In this document: in pieces, positions 1 to 4,992 of the stretch
Layout of the letters: the number at the start of each line of letters is the position of its first letter
Numbering within the stretch: the first letter of the stretch is position 1
DNA from: an archaeon
GTDB taxonomy: Archaea > B1Sed10-29 > JAJSAI01
Direction: 5' to 3'
DNA: 8,383 nucleotides
NCBI GenBank assembly: GCA_024274695.1
Contig: JAJSAI010000022.1
Span: 1-8,383 of the forward strand
The notes under the pieces: model-generated
Seen by the model: the letters and a program-made list of their open reading frames with translations, nothing else
Database searches by the model: none
What the model was told of the DNA's origin: nothing
Position numbers and translations under genes: made by a program

Positions 1-2
1 AC

Positions 3-272
3 GGGTTCACAGCGGTGTACGGCCCCCTTGTGATCGCCTGGCACGCTAGCATCCTGGCCAACTTCGTGATAACCTCCGCGGTGCTGTACACTCTCAGGAA
101 GGAAGTCCGCGGGGAAACGTGGGCCAAGCTGAAAATGTTCTCCCTGGGAATACTCGCGGTCGGGTTCTTAGGAGTGCTCTGCGCGCAGCTCGCGAGCAAG
201 CTTGGAATGCCCAACCTGGCCGCCCCAGTCGGAGCCTTCGCGCTACTAATCTCCCTCAAGGCGTTCTCGTGA
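3..272 (+). CDS. C-terminal fragment of an unidentified multi-pass membrane protein (5' end outside window)
   Basis: An open frame enters from the left edge (first full codon at 3) and stops with TGA at 270-272, leaving 89 codons. A GTG at 15 could serve as a start, but the frame is open upstream of it and I see no ribosome binding site, so I treat this as the tail of a longer gene. The visible part has about three hydrophobic stretches: roughly 'LVIAWHASILANFVITSAVL', then a basic/polar linker (LRKEVRGETWAKLK), then 'SLGILAVGFLGVLCAQLA', and a final one ending ISLKAFS. This is the pattern of an integral membrane transporter or enzyme. I do not recognise the family. It reads in the same direction as rpl41e, but a separate promoter lies between them. 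Confidence 0.6.
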   Translation, partial: GFTAVYGPLVIAWHASILANFVITSAVLYTLRKEVRGETWAKLKMFSLGILAVGFLGVLCAQLASKLGMPNLAAPVGAFALLISLKAFS

Positions 273-287
273 GCAAACCAGTTCAGC

Positions 288-301
288 AAAAGGTTTTAAA
301 A
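288..301 (+). promoter_or_regulatory. BRE/TATA promoter of rpl41e (and possibly tRNA-Trp)
   Basis: A purine-rich BRE-like stretch (AAAAGG) runs directly into TTTTAAAA at 294-301. A TATA box here would place the transcription start near 323, giving a leader of roughly 14 bases that still holds the GGTG ribosome binding site at 328-331. The next tRNA has no clear TATA box of its own, so this promoter may serve both genes. Confidence 0.6.
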
Positions 302-327
302 CCAGTTACGGGAGAAAATGAACTCAA

Positions 328-331
328 GGTG
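328..331 (+). promoter_or_regulatory. Ribosome binding site of rpl41e
   Basis: AAGGTGTGA (326-334) contains GGTG, part of the archaeal anti-SD complement GGAGGTGATC. It lies five bases before ATG 337 and decides that start. Confidence 0.6.
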
Positions 332-336
332 TGAGC

Positions 337-450
337 ATGAAAAGGCGTCCTAGGAAGTGGAAAAAGAAGGGTAAAATGCGCTGGAAGTGGAGAAAGAAGA
401 GAATGCGCAGGGAAAAGAGAAAGCGCAGAATGAGAGCAGGAAAACTCTGA
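337..450 (+). CDS. rpl41e: Large ribosomal subunit protein L41e, 37 aa
   Basis: A 37-residue, extremely basic peptide beginning [18 protein letters not shown] and ending MRAGKL. The core [18 protein letters not shown] matches the very short ribosomal protein L41e/eL41 of archaea and eukaryotes (pattern W-K-K-R-M-R-R-x-K-R-K-R-R), a single helix sitting at the ribosomal subunit interface. The start at 337 is preferred over the internal ATG at 376 because GGTG (328-331) lies five bases upstream, and because archaeal forms I know begin with a similar [10 protein letters not shown]-like extension. The gene is easy to miss because of its size. It sits between its own promoter and tRNA-Trp, only 23 bases from the tRNA, so the two may share a transcript. 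Identification is from motif memory, not from a search. Confidence 0.88.
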   Translation: MKRRPRKWKKKGKMRWKWRKKRMRREKRKRRMRAGKL

Positions 451-509
451 GTTTACACTGTCCTTGCTTTCTTGGGGCCATGGGGTAGTGGTATCCTGAC
501 TGGCTCCAG

Positions 510-569
510 AACGGCTGGAGCGCTGAGCCCGTTACCAGGGCTATGATCTCTGATTGGTATCGTGGGGAT
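510..569 (+). other. Intron of tRNA-Trp with canonical bulge-helix-bulge
   Basis: The intron lies between tRNA positions 37 and 38. A strict BHB can be drawn. The outer helix is the anticodon stem (499-503/571-575). The 5' bulge is A508-G509-A510 and the 3' bulge A568-T569-A570. The 4-bp central helix is CTCC (504-507) with GGGG (564-567), one pair being T-G. The inner intron helix is ACG(G) (511-514) with (T)CGT (560-563). The archaeal splicing endonuclease cuts after the second bulge base, between 509/510 and 569/570, which exactly restores the tRNA loop. At 60 nt it is shorter than the roughly 100-nt Haloferax tRNA-Trp intron. Confidence 0.92.
515..549 (+). ncRNA. Putative box C/D-like (kink-turn) guide for 2'-O-methylation of C34, inside the tRNA-Trp intron
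   Basis: CTGGAGC (515-521) is exactly complementary to GCTCCAG (503-509), the anticodon region of the same tRNA. One base later comes a D-type box CTGA (523-526). The fifth base upstream of the box, G518, pairs with C506, which is C34, so the N-plus-five rule of C/D guides is met for the wobble cytosine. After CTGA, stem GCCC/GGGC (527-530/538-541) with loop 531-537 is followed by a three-base bulge T542-A543-T544, then G545-A546 facing G525-A526, and T547 facing T524. This is kink-turn geometry with a C-type box ATGATCT (543-549) that matches RUGAU but not the last two bases. In Haloferax and other euryarchaea the tRNA-Trp intron is a known C/D guide. Here only one half-motif is evident. Confidence 0.7.
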
Positions 570-604
570 ACCAGTCGACGTGGGTTCGATTCCCACTGGC
601 CCCA

Positions 605-610
605 CCTTTT
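605..610 (+). terminator. Possible T-run terminator after tRNA-Trp
   Basis: CCTTTT follows the discriminator base directly. Archaeal RNA polymerase can terminate at short T runs; this one is only four T, so support is weak. Confidence 0.3.
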
Positions 611-627
611 CAAGACCTGATGAAGAG

Positions 628-641
628 AGAAAGGTTTTTAT
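628..641 (+). promoter_or_regulatory. BRE/TATA promoter of the nucleotidyltransferase gene
   Basis: AGAAAGG followed by TTTTTAT (635-641). A start about 25 bases downstream falls near 663-666, leaving a very short leader that begins at or just before the GGAGG ribosome binding site (665-669). Confidence 0.5.
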
Positions 642-664
642 CACCTTAGGCACTTACCTCTCGC

Positions 665-669
665 GGAGG
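665..669 (+). promoter_or_regulatory. Ribosome binding site fixing the start at 679
   Basis: GGAGGCATGAT (665-675) closely resembles the archaeal SD GGAGGTGAT and sits nine bases before ATG 679. This supports 679 rather than the upstream in-frame ATG at 562, which lies within the tRNA. Confidence 0.65.
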
Positions 670-678
670 CATGATAGA

Positions 679-1248
679 ATGAGCATATTCACTCCGGAAC
701 AAGAGGAAGCCCTGCTTAACGTCAGGAACCTGCTTGAAGGCAGCGTGAGGTTCGTGCTGTTCGCGGGAACCGCTGCAGCCCAGCACGGGTACGCCAAGAC
801 CGTGAACGATATCGACATTCTGCTGACGAAAGAGGACCTGAAGAGAGCGCACAAGATCCTGCTTCCCCTGGGACCCAGCAAGCTCACAAAACACGAAAAA
901 CCAGGAGAGTACTGGGGGTTCAGGGTAGACCTCCCTGGAGCGAGCATGGAACTGTGCGCGGACATTGCCTTTGAAATCAACGGAGAGAAAGTGTACTACT
1001 CTGCCGATGACGACATGTTCGAGCACGCTCACAAGATAATGCTAAAGGAAAGAGACTTCATTCCTGTCACGAGCCCGGAGGACACTCTCGTCTTCTACGC
1101 TGTCAGACAGAATCCTGAAAAGGATGACCTGGGCAGGATCAACGCTATAATGAAAAGAAAACACATAGAGTGGCACCTGGTCAGGAAAAGGCTTGAAAAA
1201 ATGGGCCAGGCCGCGTTCGACCGGGCCTCAGCAGTTTTGCCCCTGTAA
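679..1248 (+). CDS. Nucleotidyltransferase-fold protein (AbiEii/MNT-like), 189 aa
   Basis: The N-terminal part shows the nucleotidyltransferase pattern: hydrophobic strand, a glycine turn (FAGTAAAQHG, residues 28-37), then T-V-N-D-I-D-I-L (41-48). D44 and D46 stand for the metal-binding D-x-D pair, and an acidic residue on the strand near 91-95 (ELCAD) may be the third carboxylate. The C-terminal part has P133-E-D-T-L-V followed by R143 and a K-D-D near 148-150, as in the AbiEii-like branch. The usual second G or S after the glycine turn is T31 here, a mild deviation. The substrate is not predictable: tRNA-like, nucleotide or protein targets all occur in the superfamily. There is no adjacent HEPN or AbiEi antitoxin gene, so I do not call it a toxin. 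It has its own promoter, and its last 21 bases overlap the convergent glycosyltransferase gene. Confidence 0.7.
   Translation: MSIFTPEQEEALLNVRNLLEGSVRFVLFAGTAAAQHGYAKTVNDIDILLTKEDLKRAHKILLPLGPSKLTKHEKPGEYWGFRVDLPGASMELCADIAFEINGEKVYYSADDDMFEHAHKIMLKERDFIPVTSPEDTLVFYAVRQNPEKDDLGRINAIMKRKHIEWHLVRKRLEKMGQAAFDRASAVLPL
1196..1201 (-). terminator. Possible T-run terminator of the glycosyltransferase operon
   Basis: On the minus strand, TTTTTT (1201 to 1196) and then another TTTT (1189 to 1186) follow the stop codon at 1228 by about 27 bases. They lie inside the convergent nucleotidyltransferase gene. T runs terminate archaeal transcription; no hairpin is evident. Confidence 0.25.
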
Positions 1249-2640
1249 CCGGTAGATCAGAGCCCTGCCCGAATCGTCCTCCGCCTGGAACAACAGCACA
1301 GCGTTCTGTTCAAGAAAACTGAGCAGGGGAGTGTGAAATCTTTCATCGTACGGGTAGGCGTGCACGTACACGTATGAAACGTTGTACTCGCACTCCATCC
1401 TGCGGAAAGCAGGAGGATACCCGTTGAACGCCTTTAACGCCAGGAAGTACCTGTCCGTAACATTGGGAGCGTACTCAACGTACGCGTCCCAAAAGCTCTT
1501 CCTCTCCGCAATACTAGTCACCCAGTGCCCCTCAGCAAAACCGCTGAAAACAACCGCGTCCTCCGGCAGGTTCTCCCGCGCCCATGAGAGAACAGCGTAG
1601 TCCGGCCTGGGCGGGCCAACCCTGGAAAAGATAAGAGGATAAACTGCTGCTATCACCAGGAGGTATACTACCGCGAGAACCCTGACAAGCCGCGCGTTCA
1701 CTGGAATCCTGAACTCTGAAAGCAGTCTCTCCATTCTAGAGAACCCGAGGGCTGCGAAGAACGCGAGGGGATAGTAAATGAACTCGTTAAGCCTGTTCCC
1801 GAACAACAAGGGAACAGAAACTGAGAACACTAGCCACGCGGACATCCTCGGGTGCTTCTTGTGGTAGAGGAGCCACCCGGCAAGGCCTATAATCCACGTG
1901 ACAACTGAAGCAGAACTTGCAGCCGCCCCTGACTCGAACAAGAAGTACTGGACACCCTTCTGCAGTTCAACAAAGTTCTCGTACACGGGAGAGGGCGCGG
2001 GCAGGCCGTGCATAAGCAAGGAGGCCGCGATGGACAGGATACCAGGAACAGCTGCGAGCAGCAGTTCTCTCCTGCCCCTGAAGGAAACCAGCAGGAGCAC
2101 GAGCCCCACGGTGAACACAAGAGGGTGTACTAGCGCGGACGCGAAGAGTAGCAGGCTCTGCAGGCCAAGAGACCCGCCCGAAGGCTTCTGTTCTGACCTC
2201 AGGTAGTACACTGAGAATATTAGCAGCATGGCGATCAGCCGAGGGTTAATGTGGGAAGAGAGGTAGATGAACCCCGGGATCGTCAGAAGAAAGAACCAAG
2301 AGTAAAGTGCTCTGCGGGCCCCCAGCCGCTTCTTGCAGTAGTCGTAGAACATCACGCTAAACAAGGAGCCTGCCAGAGGGTTGACCAGGAGCTTGAGAAG
2401 GCCGGGAAACAAGGCCAGCAGCGCGGGAAAGCCAGGAGGGTACGTGAATGACCTTCCCCCGTACGACAAAGGATCGTAAAGACTTCCTGAAGAGACGATC
2501 TCTGACATCCTGACGTGGAAGTATGTCGTGAACCCGATTATGTTCTCGGGAGAGTACTCTACAGCCCTGAGTAACGCTGGGCTGAGGAACAGGACGAAGG
2601 ACACTAAAAACAGGGCCAACTGCTTCTTATCTTGGAACAT
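1228..2640 (-). CDS. GT-C superfamily-like membrane glycosyltransferase, 470 aa, degenerate first-loop motif
   Basis: A multi-pass membrane protein: an N-terminal membrane segment (residues 8-26), an external loop with GFTTYFHVRMSE (36-47) and YPPG (67-70), then roughly ten further hydrophobic segments to about residue 355, and a soluble C-terminal part (from about 365). This is the architecture of GT-C enzymes such as STT3/AglB and related mannosyltransferases, which use lipid-phosphate sugars on the outer membrane face. Its first-loop motif aligns with that of the upstream gene (IGYDNFFHARMAE), but the acidic position is Thr38 here, so catalysis by the usual scheme is doubtful. ATG 2640 was chosen over an upstream in-frame start at 2688 because AGGAGG (2655 to 2650) lies nine bases before it. 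The gene overlaps its upstream neighbour by 14 bases. Substrate and exact family are unknown. Confidence 0.75.
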   Translation of the reverse strand: MFQDKKQLALFLVSFVLFLSPALLRAVEYSPENIIGFTTYFHVRMSEIVSSGSLYDPLSYGGRSFTYPPGFPALLALFPGLLKLLVNPLAGSLFSVMFYDYCKKRLGARRALYSWFFLLTIPGFIYLSSHINPRLIAMLLIFSVYYLRSEQKPSGGSLGLQSLLLFASALVHPLVFTVGLVLLLVSFRGRRELLLAAVPGILSIAASLLMHGLPAPSPVYENFVELQKGVQYFLFESGAAASSASVVTWIIGLAGWLLYHKKHPRMSAWLVFSVSVPLLFGNRLNEFIYYPLAFFAALGFSRMERLLSEFRIPVNARLVRVLAVVYLLVIAAVYPLIFSRVGPPRPDYAVLSWARENLPEDAVVFSGFAEGHWVTSIAERKSFWDAYVEYAPNVTDRYFLALKAFNGYPPAFRRMECEYNVSYVYVHAYPYDERFHTPLLSFLEQNAVLLFQAEDDSGRALIYRLQGQNC

Positions 2641-4000
2641 ACACTGCCGCCTCCTGACCGCATAACGGGTCACACTTCCAAGAGACAAACACCTTGCTAA
2701 CGTTCACGGAGTCCTCAAGAATTTCTCTGCCCCAGTCCCTGGAACCGTACACTATATAATCTGGGGAGTACTCGTTTATGTTCTTTCTCACGAGCTCGGG
2801 AGAGTACTCCCAGAACATTCTCTCGTAGTCATCCCATTTTTGCTTGTCAGGAATGCTCTCAAAGTAGAGGTCAAGATTGCAGGACTTCTGAGGGGCCAGG
2901 GTCAGAAGATGGCCGCAGAGGGAGTACTCGCTCATGACCCTCTGACCACTTTGTCCCGAGATCCACTGGATTAGAGCGTCATCCGGCGGGGTGAGTGAAG
3001 AGTGTGCAACAGTGTTCACAGTGACAATGCAGGCTGCAGTAAACGAGACTATGAACAGTACCTTGAGAGCCTGTCCCTTGGCTCCACGAAGCGCTGACGA
3101 GACGAGCATCACAAACCCCACTGAAAGGTACAAGGGCATTCTCCACGGGTGGAGTACTGGAGTGACCAGGAACGAGAAGTATGCTACAAGGAAGAAAACA
3201 GACCAAACCGCCCAGAACCTGTCGAAACGGCTCCTGTAACTAGAGCAGAAGAGCACAGGGATCACGGCTCCCAGGATAAAAGGAGAGTACAAGAACAGCC
3301 AGTCCCTCAGGGACATGAACACGTACTTTGACCCGAAAAAGTTCGTGCTCTGGTAAAGCAGATCGTATCTGGAGCCATACCATGCCAGCAGGAAAACAGC
3401 GGAGGGAGCGAGGAAGAGGGCAGCGTCCTTCAGGCGCTTGCCCCTCAGCAGTAACAAGAGCATGACCGAAGAGTACACGCCTGCCATGAAAGAGAATGAA
3501 AAACAGGCTGCCTGAGCAAGCCCTGCCAAGAGAATCCTGTCCTTGTAAAGGAAGTAAAAGGCCGCGAGAGACAGGGCAAGGCCCACGACCTCAGGAGAGT
3601 TGTATCCCGCGGTTATAAGGAATGGGTTGAACGTCATCAGGAAAAAGCCCACCAGAGCCTCTCTCCATCCCTTTATTTTCGCCAGCACATAAAGCAGGGT
3701 CAAGGGCAGTAGCATGCTCAGGGCAGGGAGCAGGAACCTTGAAGCCTGGAGAGCATCTCCTCCGAAAAAAACTGATGCACCTGCCAGCAGAAGATGGTAA
3801 GATGGAGGGTAAAGGTTAGCCCTCTCCTCTGGCCACGGGATCGTTCTGGGCACGCCATTACTGTATAACTCGGCCATCCTCGCGTGAAAGAAATTATCAT
3901 AGCCTATGGGGTACTTTTCGCGGGAAGCGGGCACCAGCCTGACCGCCAGCCCTGAAAGGAGGATTACCAGCACGCAGAGCACGAGGATCTTCCTGTTCAT
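2627..4000 (-). CDS. GT-C superfamily-like membrane glycosyltransferase, 457 aa
   Basis: An N-terminal membrane segment (residues 4-20) is followed by an external loop carrying GYDNFFHARMAE (33-44), whose D35 and H39-x-R41 resemble the first-loop D-x-x-[YF]-H-x-R pattern of STT3/AglB and other GT-C enzymes. ERANLYPPSYH (59-69) follows. About ten more hydrophobic segments run to about residue 330, then a soluble C-terminal region with five cysteines (LCG, SCN, KCDPLC) that could form disulfides outside the cell. The AglB sequon-binding motif WWDYG is not present, so an oligosaccharyltransferase call is not justified. ATG 4000 overlaps the stop of the upstream gene as ATGA, with GGTTGAT shortly before it, so I prefer it to TTG 4006. 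Likely a membrane glycosyltransferase acting with the next gene; the acceptor is unknown. Confidence 0.75.
   Translation of the reverse strand: MNRKILVLCVLVILLSGLAVRLVPASREKYPIGYDNFFHARMAELYSNGVPRTIPWPEERANLYPPSYHLLLAGASVFFGGDALQASRFLLPALSMLLPLTLLYVLAKIKGWREALVGFFLMTFNPFLITAGYNSPEVVGLALSLAAFYFLYKDRILLAGLAQAACFSFSFMAGVYSSVMLLLLLRGKRLKDAALFLAPSAVFLLAWYGSRYDLLYQSTNFFGSKYVFMSLRDWLFLYSPFILGAVIPVLFCSSYRSRFDRFWAVWSVFFLVAYFSFLVTPVLHPWRMPLYLSVGFVMLVSSALRGAKGQALKVLFIVSFTAACIVTVNTVAHSSLTPPDDALIQWISGQSGQRVMSEYSLCGHLLTLAPQKSCNLDLYFESIPDKQKWDDYERMFWEYSPELVRKNINEYSPDYIVYGSRDWGREILEDSVNVSKVFVSWKCDPLCGQEAAVYVPR
2650..2655 (-). promoter_or_regulatory. Ribosome binding site within the upstream gene, fixing the start at 2640
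   Basis: The minus strand reads AGGAGG at 2655 to 2650, nine bases ahead of ATG 2640 and inside the last codons of the preceding gene. This is the layout of an overlapping, translationally coupled pair. Confidence 0.65.
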
Positions 4001-4356
4001 TTGCAATCAACCCACTCGTACAAGGTGTAAGGGCTTCTTTCGCTTCCCTTAAGGATTTTTCCCGCGTAGACGTCAAACCTTATCCTGCCAGAGTAAGAGG
4101 ACACGAAGTACTCCAGCACACCCTCACCGCTTATCTCCTGGCTCATCACCCTCCTCTTGATATCCTTCTCGTCAAGCCAGACGTCAACAGTCATGGGCCT
4201 GCTGACCTTGTAGTGCAGGAACAGGTCACAGCCTGTCTTTTGGATGTACACGTAGTCCGCAGAGTAGTCCTGGCCCTTGAAGGACAGCACGCTGGCAGCG
4301 GCTGCCAGCGAGCAGAGGACTATCAGAACAGGTATGAGCTTATCAAGATTCATCAT
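3997..4356 (-). CDS. Small membrane-anchored extracytoplasmic protein, 119 aa, unknown function
   Basis: One hydrophobic segment (about residues 7-25, IPVLIVLCSLAAAASVL) follows a short N-terminus, so the remaining roughly 90 residues are probably outside the membrane. This part alternates hydrophobic and polar residues (DYVYIQKTGCDLFLHYKV, MTVDVWLDEKD, GRIRFDVYAG), as expected of a beta-sandwich. It has two cysteines at residues 43 and 118, which could pair. I recognise no family. It is the first gene of the operon with the two GT-C proteins, and the next start overlaps its stop as ATGA, so it may be an accessory or substrate-presenting subunit. The start is MM: ATG 4356 fits a leaderless transcript from the TATA box at 4378-4385, and ATG 4353 is the alternative. 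Confidence 0.65.
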   Translation of the reverse strand: MMNLDKLIPVLIVLCSLAAAASVLSFKGQDYSADYVYIQKTGCDLFLHYKVSRPMTVDVWLDEKDIKRRVMSQEISGEGVLEYFVSSYSGRIRFDVYAGKILKGSERSPYTLYEWVDCK

Positions 4357-4377
4357 GAGATGATAGGCTGCAAGTAG

Positions 4378-4385
4378 TTTAAAAA
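4378..4385 (-). promoter_or_regulatory. TATA box of the glycosyltransferase operon, leaderless geometry
   Basis: The minus strand reads AACGG then TTTTTAAA, covering -29 to -22 relative to ATG 4356. A transcript starting about 25 bases downstream begins at the start codon itself. It lies just 4 bases past the iorB stop, so its T run might also help end the ior transcript. Confidence 0.7.
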
Positions 4386-4389
4386 CCGT

Positions 4390-4986
4390 TCACCTGCCCA
4401 TCTCGAGCCCTATCCTGAAGGCCTTGAGATTCTTGTCTACATCGTACCTGACGGTCTCTTTCACGGCCTTGATAATGTTCTTTTCTGAGATCGGCAGAAG
4501 GCCTTTTGCTTTCGCGTACCCGAGCATTAGTATGTTCCCGTAGATCTTCTTGCCAAGCTTTTGCTTGGCTATCTCACTCGCCCTGACGATGTGAATGTCC
4601 TTGGCAAACCCTGAAATCCTCTTCTTTATCTCGTCCATGCTCGGGTACGGGATGTCAAGTATGTTCCCGTACACGGGCTTGAGGGGATCGTCATTAATCA
4701 CGAACACTGTCTTGTCCTTCCGGGCGTAATAGGCTGCCCTGACCGACTCAAGGGGCTCGAACGCAAGTACCAGGTCCGCGTTCGCCTGCATTACCGCGGG
4801 AGAAACTGTCTGGTTGAAAGAGTGCAGTCTCACGAACGCGGGAATGTGCCCGCCTCTTTGCGCCAGGCCGTGCAGTTGGACTCCTTCCACCATGTACCCC
4901 TGGTAGTGCGCGGCCCTAGCGAGCACCACCTGGGTTGTGAGGACTCCTTCGCCCCCGACTCCCGTGAGCATTATGTCATAGTTCAT
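4390..4986 (-). CDS. iorB: Indolepyruvate ferredoxin oxidoreductase, beta subunit
   Basis: A 198-residue protein of the pyruvate/ketoisovalerate oxidoreductase gamma-type fold, the usual length for IorB. Signature regions are the glycine-rich start GVGGEGVLTTQ (9-19), HGLAQRGGHIPAFVR (39-53), ADLVLAFEPLE (70-80) and GNILMLGYA (150-158). With IorA it forms the enzyme that converts aryl pyruvates, made from Trp, Tyr and Phe by transamination, with CoA into aryl-CoA and CO2 while reducing ferredoxin in the cytoplasm. The start is 6 bases after the iorA stop and is preceded by GGGGTGA (about 4997-5003), a strong archaeal ribosome binding site. Nothing appears truncated. Confidence 0.95.
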   Translation of the reverse strand: MNYDIMLTGVGGEGVLTTQVVLARAAHYQGYMVEGVQLHGLAQRGGHIPAFVRLHSFNQTVSPAVMQANADLVLAFEPLESVRAAYYARKDKTVFVINDDPLKPVYGNILDIPYPSMDEIKKRISGFAKDIHIVRASEIAKQKLGKKIYGNILMLGYAKAKGLLPISEKNIIKAVKETVRYDVDKNLKAFRIGLEMGR

Positions 4987-4992
4987 GTCACT

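Larger units (their letters stand above)
474..604 (+). tRNA. trnW: tRNA-Trp (anticodon CCA) with a 60-nt intron
   Basis: Cloverleaf read from sequence: acceptor GGGGCCA (474-480) pairs perfectly with TGGCCCC (597-603), discriminator A604. The D arm spans 483-497, with GG at 490-491 as G18/G19. Anticodon stem ACTGG (499-503) pairs with CCAGT (571-575). Loop C504-T505-CCA(506-508)-G509, then an intron, then A570 as position 38. Variable loop CGAC (576-579). T stem GTGGG/CCCAC (580-584/592-596) with loop TTCGATT. Anticodon CCA identifies tryptophan, although the acceptor and D arm look proline-like. CCA is not fully encoded: CC then T follows A604. The exons total 71 nt. Position 39 is C571, not the U found at this place in the well-studied Haloferax tRNA-Trp (from memory). 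Confidence 0.95.

Noticed and set aside
550-553. Second CTGA in the tRNA intron as a box D with its own guide
   Set aside because: It directly abuts the C-type box (543-549), leaving no room for a guide, and the bases before it do not match the region around position 39.
474-604. Calling the tRNA proline because the acceptor GGGGCC and D arm TGGGGTAG look like archaeal tRNA-Pro
   Set aside because: The bulge-helix-bulge fixes the loop so that the anticodon is CCA (506-508), tryptophan.
562-678. Upstream extension of the nucleotidyltransferase gene to ATG 562
   Set aside because: It would read through the 3' half of tRNA-Trp and through the gene's own TATA box; the SD GGAGG at 665-669 supports ATG 679.
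646-1032. 128-codon minus-strand frame opposite the nucleotidyltransferase
   Set aside because: No promoter or SD, and the plus strand has a coherent domain pattern.
2641-2688. Start of the 470-aa glycosyltransferase at 2688
   Set aside because: It would add a 16-residue basic stretch and a long overlap with the upstream gene; AGGAGG is correctly spaced for ATG 2640.
2545-2830. Recurrent GGGAGAGTACTC-like words in the glycosyltransferase operon
   Set aside because: They encode repeated E-Y-S-P peptides in the same frame with preferred codons and have no regular spacing; not a repeat element.
4001-4006. TTG 4006 as the start of the 457-aa glycosyltransferase
   Set aside because: ATG 4000 is two codons inside, makes the usual ATGA overlap and is the standard start codon.
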